Assembly (NCBI RefSeq): GCF_001548375.1
Contig: NZ_AP017295.1
Span: 2,080,501 to 2,144,500 of the forward strand
Reading direction: 5' to 3'
Origin: Nostoc sp. NIES-3756
Lineage (GTDB): Bacteria > Cyanobacteriota > Cyanobacteriia > Cyanobacteriales > Nostocaceae
Length of the DNA stretch: 64,000 nt
This document shows, piece after piece, positions 57,017 to 64,000 of this stretch. Numbering within the stretch: position 1 is the first letter of the stretch; each line of letters begins with the position of its first letter. Position numbers and translations under genes: made by a program. The notes below the pieces were generated by a model. That model ran no database searches, was not told the origin of the DNA, and saw nothing but the letters and a program-made list of their open reading frames with translations.

Positions 57017-57655
57017 ATGTCTCGAACCCGTGAACCTTTAATTAGTTTGGCGCTTTACCATGCGTTTAAATGGTCTATTGTGAGTCCGATGCTACATGGT
57101 TACTTTCGGGGTCGAATTTATGGTGTGGAAAATGTTCCGCAAACAGGCCCGATAGTCGTTGTAAGTAATCATGCAAGTTATTTTGACCCGCCAATTGTCT
57201 CTAACTGTGTACGCCGTCCAGTAGCATACATGGCCAAACAGGAATTATTTGAAGTTCCTGTTTTGGCACAGGCGATTAAATTATATGGTGCTTACCCAGT
57301 CAGCCGGGGAAGTGCCGATCGCAATGCCATCCGTTCAGCGCTAGAGTATTTAGAAAATGGCTGGGCTGTGGGTGTGTTCTTGGAAGGTACTCGCACACCG
57401 GATGGGCGTATTCATGACCCGAAAAGGGGTGCAGCACTGTTAGCCGCTAAGGCTAAAGCACCAATATTGCCTGTGTGCTTGTGGGGTTCGGAAAAGATTT
57501 TACAAAAAGGTTCATCTTTACCCCATGCAGTTCCTCTGACTGTAAGAATTGGCAATTTAATTGATACGCCTACTTCTACAAATAAAGAAGAGTTGGAGGC
57601 AATAACCCAAAAGTGTACTGCTGTGATAAATGAAATGCACGATTTAGGGCGTTAA
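57017..57655 (+). CDS. plsC: 1-acyl-sn-glycerol-3-phosphate acyltransferase
   Basis: The 212-residue PlsC acylates lysophosphatidate to phosphatidate. The HxxxxD motif is NHASYFDPP (~51-59) and the FLEGTRTPDG block is near 121-130; both are canonical. It starts 9 bp after fabD, placing it in the lipid cluster, where the earlier step uses PlsX product via PlsY. The N-terminal portion is only weakly hydrophobic. A second PlsC-like protein is encoded at 48890. Confidence 0.93.
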   Translation: MSRTREPLISLALYHAFKWSIVSPMLHGYFRGRIYGVENVPQTGPIVVVSNHASYFDPPIVSNCVRRPVAYMAKQELFEVPVLAQAIKLYGAYPVSRGSADRNAIRSALEYLENGWAVGVFLEGTRTPDGRIHDPKRGAALLAAKAKAPILPVCLWGSEKILQKGSSLPHAVPLTVRIGNLIDTPTSTNKEELEAITQKCTAVINEMHDLGR

Positions 57656-57721
57656 TTGAGTATTAAAAGGCAAAATCTTGCAATATACTTGCAGTTAATC
57701 TGTTTTATGATTCACAATTGT

Positions 57722-57744
57722 CCTGTTTCCGTTAACGAAACAGG
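57722..57744. promoter_or_regulatory. Palindrome upstream of rubrerythrin
   Basis: CCTGTTTC-CGTTAAC-GAAACAGG is a perfect 8-bp inverted repeat, 51 bp upstream of the preferred ATG. There is no T tract, so an operator is more likely than a terminator for plsC. The regulator is unknown. Confidence 0.45.
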
Positions 57745-57794
57745 TAAATAGAAAGTATTTGCCCGTAAATACTCATCCACTGCATCCCAAAATT

Positions 57795-58508
57795 ATGGAT
57801 TTATCGAACTTTACCACACTGCAAAACTTGGAAGCTGCCTTTGGTGGCGAATCGATGGCAAACCGTAAGTATCTATTTTTTGCCGATGTAGCGCGTAAGC
57901 TGGGATTTACAGATTTAGCTAAACTATTCCGTGAAACCGCAGAACAAGAAACAGAACATGCTTTTGCCCATTTTGAATTACTGCACCCGGAATTGGTTGT
58001 CAAAGATCCTGCCGCTTTGACTGACGAACAGAAGCGGGAAATTGTCTCTCGTTGCTTATCTTTGGCGATTGAAGGCGAGACTTACGAATATACAACAATG
58101 TATCCTGATTTTGCCGCAGCAGCTCAAAGCGATCGCGATAATCCTGCGGCGGAAGAATTTCTCAAACAAGCGCAAGAATCTAGCGAACACGCCACTACTT
58201 TCCGTGACGCTGCACATCGCTTTGGTTTATTAAAGTTTATCGAAAATTACCACGCCGATCGCTATAGTGAAGCTTTAGAAGTATTAAATGGTGGGCAAGC
58301 AGTTACTAGAGTAGTTGGCGAAGATCCCAGCACTCGCAAGTGGATTTGTAGACAATGCAGTATGATTTACGATCCTGTGGCTGGTGATCCTGATTCTGGT
58401 ATTGCACCCGGTACACCATTTGAAGCTATTCCTGATGATTGGTATTGTCCAATTTGTGGTGCTACTAAGAAGACTTTTAAACCTCTTGAGGAAAAAATCG
58501 CTGCTTAG
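57795..58508 (+). CDS. Rubrerythrin
   Basis: The 237-residue protein joins a ferritin-like diiron domain and a C-terminal rubredoxin domain. Iron ligands are seen in AFGGESMA and ETAEQETEHAFAHF, and in a second pair around AIEGETYEY and ESSEHATTF. The rubredoxin CxxC pairs are WICRQCSMIYDP and WYCPICGA. Rubrerythrins reduce hydrogen peroxide in microaerobic cells, and in Anabaena protect heterocyst nitrogenase. The ATG at 57795 is preferred over an upstream TTG at 57759. It lies downstream of a palindromic site that may control it. Confidence 0.92.
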   Translation: MDLSNFTTLQNLEAAFGGESMANRKYLFFADVARKLGFTDLAKLFRETAEQETEHAFAHFELLHPELVVKDPAALTDEQKREIVSRCLSLAIEGETYEYTTMYPDFAAAAQSDRDNPAAEEFLKQAQESSEHATTFRDAAHRFGLLKFIENYHADRYSEALEVLNGGQAVTRVVGEDPSTRKWICRQCSMIYDPVAGDPDSGIAPGTPFEAIPDDWYCPICGATKKTFKPLEEKIAA

Positions 58509-58527
58509 AGTTATATAAATCAATTAA

Positions 58528-58582
58528 GTTCGTAGTGAGGACTGAAGTCCTCAAAAAAAGGACTAAAGTCCTTACTACGAAC
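58528..58582. terminator. Bidirectional terminator-like inverted repeat
   Basis: GTTCGTAGTGAGGACTGAAG pairs with CTAAAGTCCTTACTACGAAC around a loop with seven A residues. The palindrome lies between the convergent rubrerythrin and ATPase genes. It is of a dispersed cyanobacterial repeat type (GTTCGTAGT...AGGACT). Confidence 0.6.
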
Positions 58583-58606
58583 TCAGGTTATTTAGATATT
58601 CTCAAG

Positions 58607-61354
58607 TTAATTGGGTGGATCTAGACGATTAACAATTGTCGCCCATAAAATCATCGGTGAACCTACTCCTAAACAGAACAACCACTGTTGTAAAGTTAAT
58701 GGTGCTGTTTCAAAGACTTCATTAATTAACGGCACATGAGCAAAGACAATTTGTAAGAGAATTGCTCCAAAAATACCAAAACCAATGGCGGGAATATCGA
58801 CTGTTTCTTTCATTGTCCCATCCATTTTGGCGATGAGGTTGGGAATTAATTGACTAATACTTAATAGGTAAAATATTCGTCCAGCAATGAGAGAATTAAT
58901 CGCCATTGTTCTGGCTAAATCTATATTACCTGTGCTTTGGCGGATATATTCAAACACCCCGAATATAACAATCCAGTTAAATAAAGAAATTGCTAAGATG
59001 CGCTGGATACGACTACCTGATAATAAGGGTTCGTTGGGATGACGGGGTGCTTGCTGCATCACGTTTTGCGCCTTTGGTTCAAATGCCAAAGGTACTGTCA
59101 TGGTGATGGAGTTCAACATATTTAGCCAGAGGACTTGTAAGGATAAAATTGGTAAGTCTCTCGCCAATAATGTACTAATTAAAATTGTCATTGATTCCCC
59201 ACCGTTAACAGGGAGAATAAAACAAATCGCTTTGAGAAGATTTTTATAAACGGCTCGTCCTTCTTCTACAGCCGCTTCAATGGAGGCAAAATTATCATCA
59301 GTAAGTAGCATATCTGCGGCTTCCTTGGCTACTTCTGTACCCGCACCACCCATTGCAATGCCAATATCCGCTTGTTTTAAGGCGGGTGCATCGTTGACAC
59401 CATCCCCTGTCATGGCGACGACTTCGCCTTTCGATTGTAAGGCTTCGACTAGGCGCAGTTTTTGTTCTGGTGCAACACGGGCAAAGACAACCCCTTCCTC
59501 CGCCACTTGCGCGAGTTCGGCTTTGTCCATTTCGGCTAATTCTGCACCTGTGAAAGCTAGAACAGAGCCGTTTTTGTTGATTCCCATCCGTCGGGCGATC
59601 GCCTGCGCTGTTACTGCATGATCTCCGGTAATCATTTTTACCTGAATCCCGGCTGTCTGACAGGCTTGTACCGCTTTAATCGCACTCTCACGGGGTGGAT
59701 CAATCATCCCCTGCAAGCCTAAGAAAATTAACCCCTCCGCAATATCTGGATGATCTACAGTATCTTGCTCATCATTCACTGGCTTTTTGGCTAAGGCTAA
59801 AACCCGTAAGCCTTGACGCGCCATAATATTCACTTCGCGTTCGATGGAGCTTTGTTTTAATGTTTCCACACAATCCAAGGGACGAGGCTTACCATCGGTA
59901 TTTAATATCAGGTTGCAGCGTTGGAGAATGGCCTCTACCGAACCTTTCACATAGATAGTTTTACCTGTGGGTGTATCGTGCAGAGTTGCCATGTATTGAT
60001 AGTCAGATTCAAAGGGAATCCCATCTAGTCTGGGCATTTCTTGGGTGAGAGTCGGTTGGCTGAAATTGGCTTTATTTGCCGATGCAATTAACGCGCCTTC
60101 GGTGGGATCTCCCAGCATTACCCATTTACTATTCTTTTTCTCTAAATGGGAATCATTGCAAAGTAAACCTGCTATCAAACATTCTTGCAGTCCTTTATCA
60201 CTGTTTAAATCTACAGGTTTTTCATCCCTAAAAATTTCCCCATCGGGTGAGTAACCTACACCAGTTACCGTATATTGATGTCCTCCCGCATAGATGGCTT
60301 GTACTGTCATCTGATTTTCTGTTAATGTCCCGGTTTTATCAGAACAAATCACAGTCGCACTACCCAAGGTTTCCACAGCCGGGAGTTTGCGAATAATCGC
60401 GTGCCGCTTTGCCATGCGGGAAACACCAATGGCTAAGGTAACAGTTACTACTGCTGGTAAACCTTCTGGAATGGCACTTACGGTTAAAGCTACTGCTGCT
60501 TCTAGAGCTTCGTTGAAGCCTTGAAAACCTAATCCGACAGCAAAGCAAAGAGTAGCTAAACCAAGTACCATGTATAGCCAATTTTGGCTAAATTTGTTAA
60601 ATTTCCGCGTTAATGGGGTGGAAATATCTGTATGCTGCTCCATTAATTGGGAAATTTTACCTGTCTCGGTATTATTTCCTGTAGCTACGACAACACCAAT
60701 TCCTTGTCCGAAGGTGACGAAACCTCCCGCATAAGCCATGTTATGACGTTCTGCTAATCCTGCATCTGGGTTTAAGACTGGCGTATTTTTTTCTACAGCG
60801 ACAGATTCACCAGTCAAAGCAGATTCATCGATTTGCAAGTTCCGCACTTGAATTAGGCGTAAATCTGCGGGAACTTTATCACCGGAAGTTAACAGCACGA
60901 CATCACCAGGAACTAATTCCCGTGAAGGAACGCGGATTTTCTGCCCATCACGGATGATGGTAGCTTCTGTGGTGATGGCGTTGGCTAAGGCGGCGATCGC
61001 ACCTTCGGCTTTGGCTTCTTGCACAAATCCAATAATGGCATTGGTGGTGGTAACACCCCAAATTACCCCAGCATTGACGAAGCTACCCGTGACTGCTTTT
61101 ACCAACCCAGCACATAACAAGATAATTAATAGCGGCTGATTGAATTGTAATAAGAACTTTAACCACCAAGGTTTACTTTTCTTGCCAGTCAGTTCATTTG
61201 TACCAATTTTATTCAATAACTGTATTGCTTGGGTGTTAGTTAACCCTGTTTGGGCATTGGTATTTAAACAGGCGATCGCTTCGTCTATTTCTAAGGCGTG
61301 CCAAATTGTTGGCTGTTTCTCTCCTGGTGCAACGGTAGCTACAGCTTGAACCAT
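58607..61354 (-). CDS. P2-type cation-transporting ATPase (calcium-pump-like)
   Basis: The 915-residue membrane protein is a P-type ATPase. The phosphorylation motif is DKTGTLTEN with Asp339, the TGES motif is at 181-184, the PEGL motif of transmembrane helix 4 is at 296-299, and [11 protein letters not shown] is in the hinge. About ten hydrophobic segments surround these. PEGL and the general order resemble SERCA/PMR1-type calcium pumps and PacL of Synechococcus. The final C-terminal helices are present. It may export Ca2+ or Mn2+; ion specificity cannot be read with certainty. No regulator is adjacent. Confidence 0.92.
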   Translation of the reverse strand: MVQAVATVAPGEKQPTIWHALEIDEAIACLNTNAQTGLTNTQAIQLLNKIGTNELTGKKSKPWWLKFLLQFNQPLLIILLCAGLVKAVTGSFVNAGVIWGVTTTNAIIGFVQEAKAEGAIAALANAITTEATIIRDGQKIRVPSRELVPGDVVLLTSGDKVPADLRLIQVRNLQIDESALTGESVAVEKNTPVLNPDAGLAERHNMAYAGGFVTFGQGIGVVVATGNNTETGKISQLMEQHTDISTPLTRKFNKFSQNWLYMVLGLATLCFAVGLGFQGFNEALEAAVALTVSAIPEGLPAVVTVTLAIGVSRMAKRHAIIRKLPAVETLGSATVICSDKTGTLTENQMTVQAIYAGGHQYTVTGVGYSPDGEIFRDEKPVDLNSDKGLQECLIAGLLCNDSHLEKKNSKWVMLGDPTEGALIASANKANFSQPTLTQEMPRLDGIPFESDYQYMATLHDTPTGKTIYVKGSVEAILQRCNLILNTDGKPRPLDCVETLKQSSIEREVNIMARQGLRVLALAKKPVNDEQDTVDHPDIAEGLIFLGLQGMIDPPRESAIKAVQACQTAGIQVKMITGDHAVTAQAIARRMGINKNGSVLAFTGAELAEMDKAELAQVAEEGVVFARVAPEQKLRLVEALQSKGEVVAMTGDGVNDAPALKQADIGIAMGGAGTEVAKEAADMLLTDDNFASIEAAVEEGRAVYKNLLKAICFILPVNGGESMTILISTLLARDLPILSLQVLWLNMLNSITMTVPLAFEPKAQNVMQQAPRHPNEPLLSGSRIQRILAISLFNWIVIFGVFEYIRQSTGNIDLARTMAINSLIAGRIFYLLSISQLIPNLIAKMDGTMKETVDIPAIGFGIFGAILLQIVFAHVPLINEVFETAPLTLQQWLFCLGVGSPMILWATIVNRLDPPN

Positions 61355-61528
61355 AATTATTAAATTCTTGCAAAAAGTGTTAGAGATAATTTAGCACTAA
61401 AAAATAGTGTTTTTAGTGCTTTGTAACTAATAAAATTTTATGAATGCCATTGTTTAACCCAATAGATGGCAAAAATTGATTATGCTTTCCCTTAAACTGA
61501 GGATGGAACCCAAAGGTAAAAAAAACTG

Positions 61529-62611
61529 GTGAGTTTGGATTTGTCTACCCCCTTACAATTGATTGGGCGCTCAGTGGAGTTTGGGCGCATTGTAGAAGTG
61601 TTAGCCCAGGATGGTGACTTATTAATTACTGGAGTACCTGGTAGTGGTAGGCGTACCCTAGTGCGGTGGGGTGTAGCAGAAGTAGGAGCGATCGCACTAG
61701 ATATAGACTGCATCCGCGCCACAGATGGAGAGCGATTTTTACAGTTACTAGCCGAAGCGATTAGCCAAAACTGGGAAGCAAGAAAAATTCAGAATTGGGT
61801 AGCAGAAAATGCCAGTGAGTTTTTTGTCTTCGATTCAGAAACCAAACTCAAGTTGATACGTTCTCTCAACCAAAAGCAGCTATGGCAAGCATTTGAGATG
61901 TTGTTAGCATTGCCACAAATGATAGCTGTGGATTTAGATAAGCGTGTAGTGATAATTTTGCAGAGTTTTCCTCATATCCGTTCTTGGGATCGTAACGGTT
62001 TATGGGAAATGACATTCCGCCGCAAAATTAACGAAGATAGCCATGTCAATTATGTCTTGATCGCAACTATTGCCGAAACTGGTAATTACTCCCAAGAGGA
62101 TCAAAATCATTTAGAAACTATACAACTACCACCCCTCAGCCATGATGTATTAGCAATGTGGGCTAGGGAAATATTACACACAGCCAAACTCACCTTCGAT
62201 CCACGTTCTAAAGCATTGCAACTTTTTTCCGATGCGGTACAAGGACATATCGGTGATGCAATGGTACTAATTCGCCGCCTGCAAACATCTTGTAAACCTG
62301 ATAGCTTGATTGGTGAAGCAGACGTACAGCAAGCCATTGAAGGACAGCTAAAAGATTTATCGATGACTTATGAATCTTTATTGATGTTACTACCAGCAAA
62401 TCAGGTACATCTTTTAGAATGTCTAGCTTTATATCCCACAGAAAAACCCCAAAGCAAAGATTATATTCAAAAACACGGACTTTCTAGAGGCGGAAGTCTC
62501 CAAGGCGCACTGACAGGATTGCACCATAAAGGGTTAATTTATGGTGCAGAACAAGGTTATAAATTGGCAATGCCATTATTGGCTTTGTGGTTACGACAGA
62601 GGTTGAGTTAG
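61529..62611 (+). CDS. AAA/STAND-like ATP-binding protein
   Basis: The 360-residue protein starts with GTG. An N-terminal P-loop segment GVPGSGRRTLVR (~33-45) has Arg-Arg where Walker A normally has Lys, which may change nucleotide binding. A later DKRVVIILQSFPHI strand resembles Walker B without the usual Asp-Glu pair. The C-terminal part (~200-360) is helical, ending with a winged-helix-like segment (SLQGALTGLHHKGLIYG). The general plan is a STAND-type NTPase domain plus a DNA-binding-like winged helix. It is convergent with nifV, and repeats fill the spacer. Confidence 0.7.
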   Translation: MSLDLSTPLQLIGRSVEFGRIVEVLAQDGDLLITGVPGSGRRTLVRWGVAEVGAIALDIDCIRATDGERFLQLLAEAISQNWEARKIQNWVAENASEFFVFDSETKLKLIRSLNQKQLWQAFEMLLALPQMIAVDLDKRVVIILQSFPHIRSWDRNGLWEMTFRRKINEDSHVNYVLIATIAETGNYSQEDQNHLETIQLPPLSHDVLAMWAREILHTAKLTFDPRSKALQLFSDAVQGHIGDAMVLIRRLQTSCKPDSLIGEADVQQAIEGQLKDLSMTYESLLMLLPANQVHLLECLALYPTEKPQSKDYIQKHGLSRGGSLQGALTGLHHKGLIYGAEQGYKLAMPLLALWLRQRLS

Positions 62612-62619
62612 AAGGGAGT

Positions 62620-62698
62620 GGTAATGGGTAATGGGTAATGGGTAATGGGTAATGGGTAATTTTAGAAAACAATTACCTATTCGCTATTACCTATTACC
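62620..62698. terminator. Repeat-derived inverted repeat between convergent genes
   Basis: (GGTAATG)n repeats on the left pair with ATTACCTATTCGCTATTACC and TATTACC on the right, around GAAAAC. It could stop transcription from both sides. Confidence 0.5.
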
Positions 62699-62735
62699 AA
62701 CCTTAGCAACTATTTAGCAGAACTTGTGATATGGT

Positions 62736-63866
62736 TCAACTTGCCCAAGAATGTTGTTGTATTTGGACTAAATGCAGAAGTTCTTGAGGGGTGAGGCTGC
62801 GTTTTTTCTCTACTGATTCTTGTCTAACTGCATCTAGAATAGATTGGGTTTCTTCCTGATTGAGAACAATGCCGTGTTGCTCTAAGACGCTAGATAATAA
62901 ATGTCTGCCGGAATGTTTACCTACAACTAAACGGCGCTCTCTCCCGACTTCTTCTGGTGCATAGGGTTCGTAGGTTTGGGGATTTTGCAGTACACCATGA
63001 GCATGAATCCCTGATTCGTGGGCAAATGTATTCTCTCCTACAATTGCTTTCCAAGGTGGGACTGCGTAACCTGATGCTGATGCTACTAATTGAGATATTT
63101 CGAGTAAACGTTTTGTATCAATGCCTAAATCATAGTGATATAAGTGCTTGAGAGCCATAACTACTTCTTCTAAAGCAGCATTACCAGCTCTTTCTCCTAG
63201 CCCATTAACTGTAGTATTTACTGATAAAGCACCTGCTTTAATACCCGCCAAGGCGTTGGCTGTAGCTAAACCGAAATCGTTGTGGGTGTGCATTTCCACA
63301 GGTATTGTCAAAGATGCCACCAATTGTTTTACTTTAGTGTAAGTGGCGAAAGGGTCGAGAATACCTACTGTGTCACAAAAGCGAAATCTTGATGCGCCCC
63401 ATTCTTGAGCTGCTGATACGATATCAAGTAGGAAGCTTTCTTCGGCTCTTGATGAGTCTTCACCACCGATAGAAACAAACAAGCCTTGATCAACGGCAAA
63501 GCTAATACTATCTTGAAGTTTTTGGAGAACTAGTTGCCAGCGTCCTTGGAATTTGGCTGCAATTTGGATTGCAGAAACGGGAATTGAGATATGAACTCGT
63601 TGTAAACCACAGGTGATGGAAGCTTGAATATCAGAAATAACAGCGCGGTTCCAACCTAGTAGATGTGCTTGCAAATCGAGGTTAACAATATTTGCGATCG
63701 CCTGTTGTTCTGCTTTCCCCATTGCAGGTATTCCTACTTCGATTTCATGCACGCCGATAGCATCGAGAATAAGCGCGATCGCTATTTTTTCCTCTACGCT
63801 AAAAGCAACACCAGCCGCTTGTTCTCCATCACGTAATGTAGTGTCATTAATCAGCACTTTATTCAT
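62736..63866 (-). CDS. nifV: Homocitrate synthase NifV
   Basis: The 376-residue enzyme (from ATG 63866) condenses acetyl-CoA and 2-oxoglutarate to homocitrate, the organic ligand of the nitrogenase iron-molybdenum cofactor. The HMG-CoA lyase-type signature INDTTLRDGEQ is at residues 5-15, and the metal-binding HTHNDFGLA and the GLGERAGNA motifs follow. Length and the whole-length pattern fit NifV rather than isopropylmalate synthase (no C-terminal LeuA regulatory domain). A TTG six bp upstream has better spacing from CGGAG and is an alternative. No other nif gene is adjacent; Anabaena carries more than one nifV, so this may be a stand-alone copy. The promoter region is cut by the window end. 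Confidence 0.93.
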   Translation of the reverse strand: MNKVLINDTTLRDGEQAAGVAFSVEEKIAIALILDAIGVHEIEVGIPAMGKAEQQAIANIVNLDLQAHLLGWNRAVISDIQASITCGLQRVHISIPVSAIQIAAKFQGRWQLVLQKLQDSISFAVDQGLFVSIGGEDSSRAEESFLLDIVSAAQEWGASRFRFCDTVGILDPFATYTKVKQLVASLTIPVEMHTHNDFGLATANALAGIKAGALSVNTTVNGLGERAGNAALEEVVMALKHLYHYDLGIDTKRLLEISQLVASASGYAVPPWKAIVGENTFAHESGIHAHGVLQNPQTYEPYAPEEVGRERRLVVGKHSGRHLLSSVLEQHGIVLNQEETQSILDAVRQESVEKKRSLTPQELLHLVQIQQHSWAS

Positions 63867-64000
63867 TTGCAAAATGTCTCCGAAGAAACAGAGGTAGATT
63901 ATTTGCCTGAGTTTGGCTAAATGCCAAGGAAATCTGACAAAGGATACTTTAAAACTAAACGAATTGCTAACTCACATTAAGTATAATTTCTCAGTACCAA

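Overview
The window is chromosomal DNA from a filamentous, heterocyst-type cyanobacterium of the Nostoc/Anabaena/Trichormus group. This rests on psaX (a photosystem I subunit of few cyanobacteria), ndhB, Ycf35, a NifV-type homocitrate synthase, the Yfr1 sRNA upstream of trxA, dozens of HIP1 octamers (GCGATCGC), and intergenic spacers packed with short tandem repeats such as (GTCATTA)n and (CATCTCCCT)n. No rRNA, tRNA, CRISPR array, intact insertion sequence or prophage was seen.

Layout. 1-9.2 kb: housekeeping and photosynthesis genes (larE, a hybrid kinase, a LivH-like permease, psaX, lipA, a response regulator, ndhB). 9.4-19.5 kb: a signalling island with three paralogous sensor kinases, a FIST sensor protein, a large Cache-HAMP hybrid kinase and a WD40 protein. 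20-32.7 kb: an NAD(P)-binding protein, an alpha/beta hydrolase, a PIG-V-like mannosyltransferase, the DUF2997-Ycf35-ferredoxin operon, the DUF3038/DUF4335 pair, mutS2 and a secreted two-repeat protein, with two MITE-like elements in the spacers. 32.8-38 kb: guaB3, yfr1, trxA, a LOG-family protein and a PBP4-type carboxypeptidase. 38.1-44.1 kb: three same-strand genes encoding a CHAT-protease/AAA protein, a PD-(D/E)XK-like protein and an AAA/coiled-coil/WD40 protein; this is the best candidate for an undescribed conflict-type system. 44.3-53.6 kb: lptC, a LabA/NYN protein, metG, an acyltransferase, a phytyl-ester-synthase-like hydrolase, an EcsC-like protein and pepA. 53.8-57.7 kb: the fatty acid and phospholipid cluster plsX-fabH-fabD-plsC. 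57.8-64 kb: rubrerythrin, a P2-type cation ATPase, an AAA protein and nifV.

The plsX-fabH-fabD-plsC genes run from acyl-phosphate formation and chain initiation to lysophosphatidate acylation. The 38-44 kb genes look modular: a repeat-based sensor with near-identical WD40 units that differ at a few surface positions, an NTPase shared by two proteins, and protease and nuclease-like effectors. Repeat biology is prominent: one small mobile element sits inside an older palindromic repeat, and one intergenic-type repeat lies in frame within a coding sequence.
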